Notes under the pieces: generated by a model | The model's input: the letters and a program-made list of their open reading frames with translations, nothing else | The model's database searches: none | What the model was told of the DNA's origin: nothing | DNA from: Tyto alba | Lineage: Eukaryota; Chordata; Aves; Strigiformes; Tytonidae | Direction of reading: 5' to 3' | DNA: 64,000 nucleotides | NCBI RefSeq assembly: GCF_018691265.1 | Contig: NW_024881313.1 | Span: 9,515,501-9,579,500, forward strand | Shown here: positions 61,111-64,000 of the stretch, piece by piece | Layout: each line of letters begins with the position of its first letter | Numbering within the stretch: position 1 is the first letter of the stretch | Translations under genes and position numbers: made by a program

Positions 61111-63293
61111 TTTAACAAGTTTTCTCAATTTTTCATTACGTAGTTTTCATTTCTGTCCCTTTGTCATTTTTATATTCAGTATATGTAATCCAGGCTCTTT
61201 TCCTTAGCTTTGATCCATTCTGTGATGGATCTATATGCTAAATTCAAATACAAAACATTTCTCCTTGTGTTGGTTTGATTTCCTTACTCTCTCTTCCCCA
61301 GTTCCTCATCTGCAGTTTGTTCTTTCTTCTGTTTTCCCCATCAGTCTGTGATGCTGACCTTCTTTTTATTGACTTTTGGCTCTTTTTGTAAGTCTAGATG
61401 CACTACCTGATTCTTGTTGCAAGATTTCTTATATTTTGACCTGTTTCTTTTCTTTTTACTGAAGCAGGAAACCAGTCCTTCAGTTCTGTTCCATTATCTT
61501 ATTTCTTTTTCTGCATTGTCTTTATTGTGCTGTGCTTCTGTGCATCTTCCTGCTCCTATTATGGCCAGTTACCCTGGATTTGTTATTCAGCAAATATTTG
61601 CAAATTTTGTCTTGTCTGGAAAGCCTTTCTCCAGCCACAACCTCATGTCATAGCTGAATCTTCCCTTCTGAGATTGTAACACAATGTATGTCGTGGATAT
61701 TAACTAACTTTCACCTTCAATGTGGTTTGTTTTTTTTTTTTTTTTGCTACATGAGTACTGTTTCCATCTCCTGTATATCTCTGTCTTTATAGAGAAATGA
61801 TGAGAGAACATTCTCATGCAAGCTCCTTGATGTCCATGAACAGCTTCTAGCATGCTCTTGTGCCCTTGTCAGCCGTGGTTTCTCATCTAGGCGTTTGCCT
61901 CGTTATCTATTCAGTTACTGCATTCAAAGGTGCAAATGTGCCCTTACTCCTTCAGCATTGTTTACACATATTTGCGCCAAGCAGACCGCAGACCTTGCTG
62001 CAAGCAGCATCTAATCCAGCCAACCACCAAGTGAGCAAATTCGCTTACAGCCAATAAATATGTGTTGTTTCTCTTCACCAAGGATAAGGTCAGAAGAATC
62101 TCCGAGTGTGTTCTGCTGCTTTCTTCTTGGTTGCCAAGAGCTATTTACTTTTTAACATTTAAAGAGAACAGGAGCAAATCTTATGGCAACTTCATCTCAC
62201 GAATGTAAAGTCTCTAAACATTTCTTCTGGCATTCATTTACATATGTTTTGGAACATCTGGGTATGAAAATATGTTCATATGAAGACTGAGATGCATAGC
62301 ATTTGAAGTTAGATTAAACTACTCCGAAAATGCTCTTAAGACATGGAAATGCATGAAATTAGGGTTAACAGAGGTAGAATGAGGAATTTTTATATTTTAT
62401 AAAAAAACCACTGTCATTCAAAAACAGACATGTAGATCATAAGAAACATCCATGGGTAGTGATTTTCATCTAAATTTTGTAGTGAAGTATTTTCTGAGAG
62501 TTATTTTTCTATCGTATGTTTGCATTAAAAAAAGGTGGAAAATGTCACCATTGTAGAATTTCTAGTGTTTGCAGTCTGAACTAATTATATTTGATTTCAA
62601 AACATTCTTTGAGCTGTTGTTTTCCTAAGCCAATTTTTATTCTTACTCTGAAATAATATTTTAACTATATTCCAAGCCTTAAAGTGTAATTTCCCACCAG
62701 CTCAGAAAAGTCATACTTTCTATTGAGAGGCAGAACCCATTACTTCACAATGTGCTTAAATAAATCAGCTTGATTTATAACTGTTTTGATCTCTGAAGTT
62801 TCCACCAAGCAGAATCTTTTAAAAAATGGGATTGTTTACATTTGAGTTTGAGTCAACCTGTGTGGTACTGGCAGCAGCATGAATGTTCATTTTTGGCAGA
62901 GCCTCTGCCTTCAACTTTTTCCCTGACTCAGTTTTTCCATTCTTATGCAGATACATGCTCAAGTATCTCTCAATTCTGTATTTAATTCTAGTGTTCTGTG
63001 CTTAAATTTATCAGACCAGGTGTTGAATTTTGTAGGCAAAACTTTTAGCAAAACATCTGAGAGACCGATCATCTCTACTTAAATGACAGCAGTAAAATGA
63101 AGTATGCTTTCGAAGGCTGACTACACACAAACTTTTATGTCTGCTTGTTCCCTGAGCTGTGCAATTTTAGAAGCTTCTCCCTGTCTTGTGAGATCCTTCA
63201 TTATCCAAAATGAGGTAAAATGGCTTCAGAGCTTTCCTTTGACTACATAAGATACCAGTTCCATAGTTCAGCTTTTGATTTTTGTCCTCAAAG

Positions 63294-63507
63294 CATGCTC
63301 TGTGCTTGCAGTGTTCAAGGCACAAAGATGAGTCGGTGGACTTATGGCTTAACTATCATTACGAGCTCATGGAGTTTATAAACCAAAATTATTGGTGTTG
63401 TCAAAAGGGACAGCATGGGCCTTTTCCTCTGAAGTCAAGAGTAACCTTCCTTCCTCTTTTGATTCTGCTGTTGGAGGAAGAGGGGGTTTTCGTTCCTTCT
63501 GTAAAAG
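63294..63507 (+). CDS. Weak candidate coding exon J, phase 0 to 1
   Basis: An open stretch follows two possible in-frame acceptors (tgtcctcaaag at 63294, tgtgcttgcag at 63312) and ends at a good donor (gtaaaag|gtaaat). The peptide includes HKDESVDLWLNYHYELMEFI and later LPLLILLLEEEGVFVPSVK. Its composition is protein-like and helix-like, as in the recognised exons. Against it, exon I ends in phase 2 while this needs phase 0, so a further undetected exon would be required. It may be chance. Confidence 0.3.
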
Positions 63508-64000
63508 GTAAATTACTTCTTTCAAGGTCTGCCTTGTCTGGGTCAGGGTAAAGCTCCATTTCTTGTGCTGGCTCCTGGTCATGTGCACCTTTCCCTCATT
63601 CTGTAGATAAGAAATTTTAATTAAAACAATTTCCCTCCTCCTCTACTAGATGTATATGTTATATAGTGACACAACTTTTGGAGATTTAAGTCCTTGATAT
63701 GTAGAGTATGGGATGACTGGGCAAAATATGATGCAATTTCCCAGAGTAGAGATAAAACATCCTCAATTCTGTTTATAAAAGTGATGGCAGTAGCTGAGGA
63801 GGAGTCTGTCCTTGGTATTTTGTGTTTGGGGAGAATCAAAACTGAAGCAAATTTATTGATGTTTTAGAGTTTGCATTTATTTCTTGGATTTTTAAAACTA
63901 TCCATAAAATGCTCCAGGTGCATTAGACAGGAGTGCAACTGTTATTTTGCTTCCTGCTGAATAATTAACACATGGAAATGAGTACGGCCTAAAATAATTA

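Larger units (their letters stand above)
58173..64000. other. Downstream intron sequence, with one weak exon candidate
   Basis: After exon I the only clear feature is an old reverse-oriented CR1/L3-like LINE (59410-61110). A T run lies at 61731-61745. The parts 58173-59400 and 61110-63290 show no recognised gene or repeat. No stop-containing terminal exon with a poly(A) site could be assigned, so the gene probably continues beyond the window. Confidence 0.55.

Noticed and set aside
60801..61115. Open frames of 104 (+) and 86 (-) codons
   Set aside because: They are antisense and sense remains of the ancient CR1/L3-like LINE ORF2 linker.

Overview
The window looks like bird nuclear genomic DNA, almost all of it intron. 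It is AT-rich and poor in CpG. It holds many CR1 LINE fragments, several ending in the avian-type 3' tail (gaatcatagaat...ggttggaa). It also holds two avian ERVL-type solo LTRs, each flanked by a 5-bp target-site duplication. There are no bacterial features, CRISPR arrays, rRNA genes or obvious tRNA genes.

One protein-coding gene runs through the window on the + strand. I see seven well-supported internal exons (4179-4328, 23527-23631, 28918-28963, 42074-42171, 46782-46871, 47564-47656, 52159-52287). Each has good AG/GT borders, and the splice phases join without a break (0-0, 0-0, 0-1, 1-0, 0-0, 0-0, 0-0) to give about 237 codons. A further convincing exon at 58038-58172 is phase 2 on both sides, so it needs a linking exon of phase 0 to 2. 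A 74-bp candidate at 54702-54775 fits that exactly. A weaker candidate lies at 63294-63507. The first and last exons of the gene lie outside the window. I do not recognise the gene. The predicted protein is mostly helical and soluble, and one exon resembles a TPR/ARM-type helical pair.

Layout: 1-4178 is upstream intron with a small CR1 relic. 4329-23526 is a 19-kb intron with a CR1 copy (8170-8973), a solo LTR (12537-13025), a G-quadruplex motif (10470-10489), several CR1 tails and possible MIR/L2-like relics. 23632-28917 carries a CR1 that looks like one insertion with a 5' inversion (24801-26340). 28964-42073 carries CR1 reverse-transcriptase sequence (30175-31250), an unexplained CpG-enriched block (33768-34985), a CR1 tail (38059-38280) and a long solo LTR with internal repeats (40656-41717). 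Introns from 42172 to 58037 are almost free of recognisable repeats. 59410-61110 is a very old, long CR1/L3-like LINE in reverse orientation.

I found no new multi-gene system. The points most worth checking are the unidentified gene and its inferred exons, the CR1 inversion, the two LTR insertions antisense to the gene, and the CpG-rich block of unknown origin.
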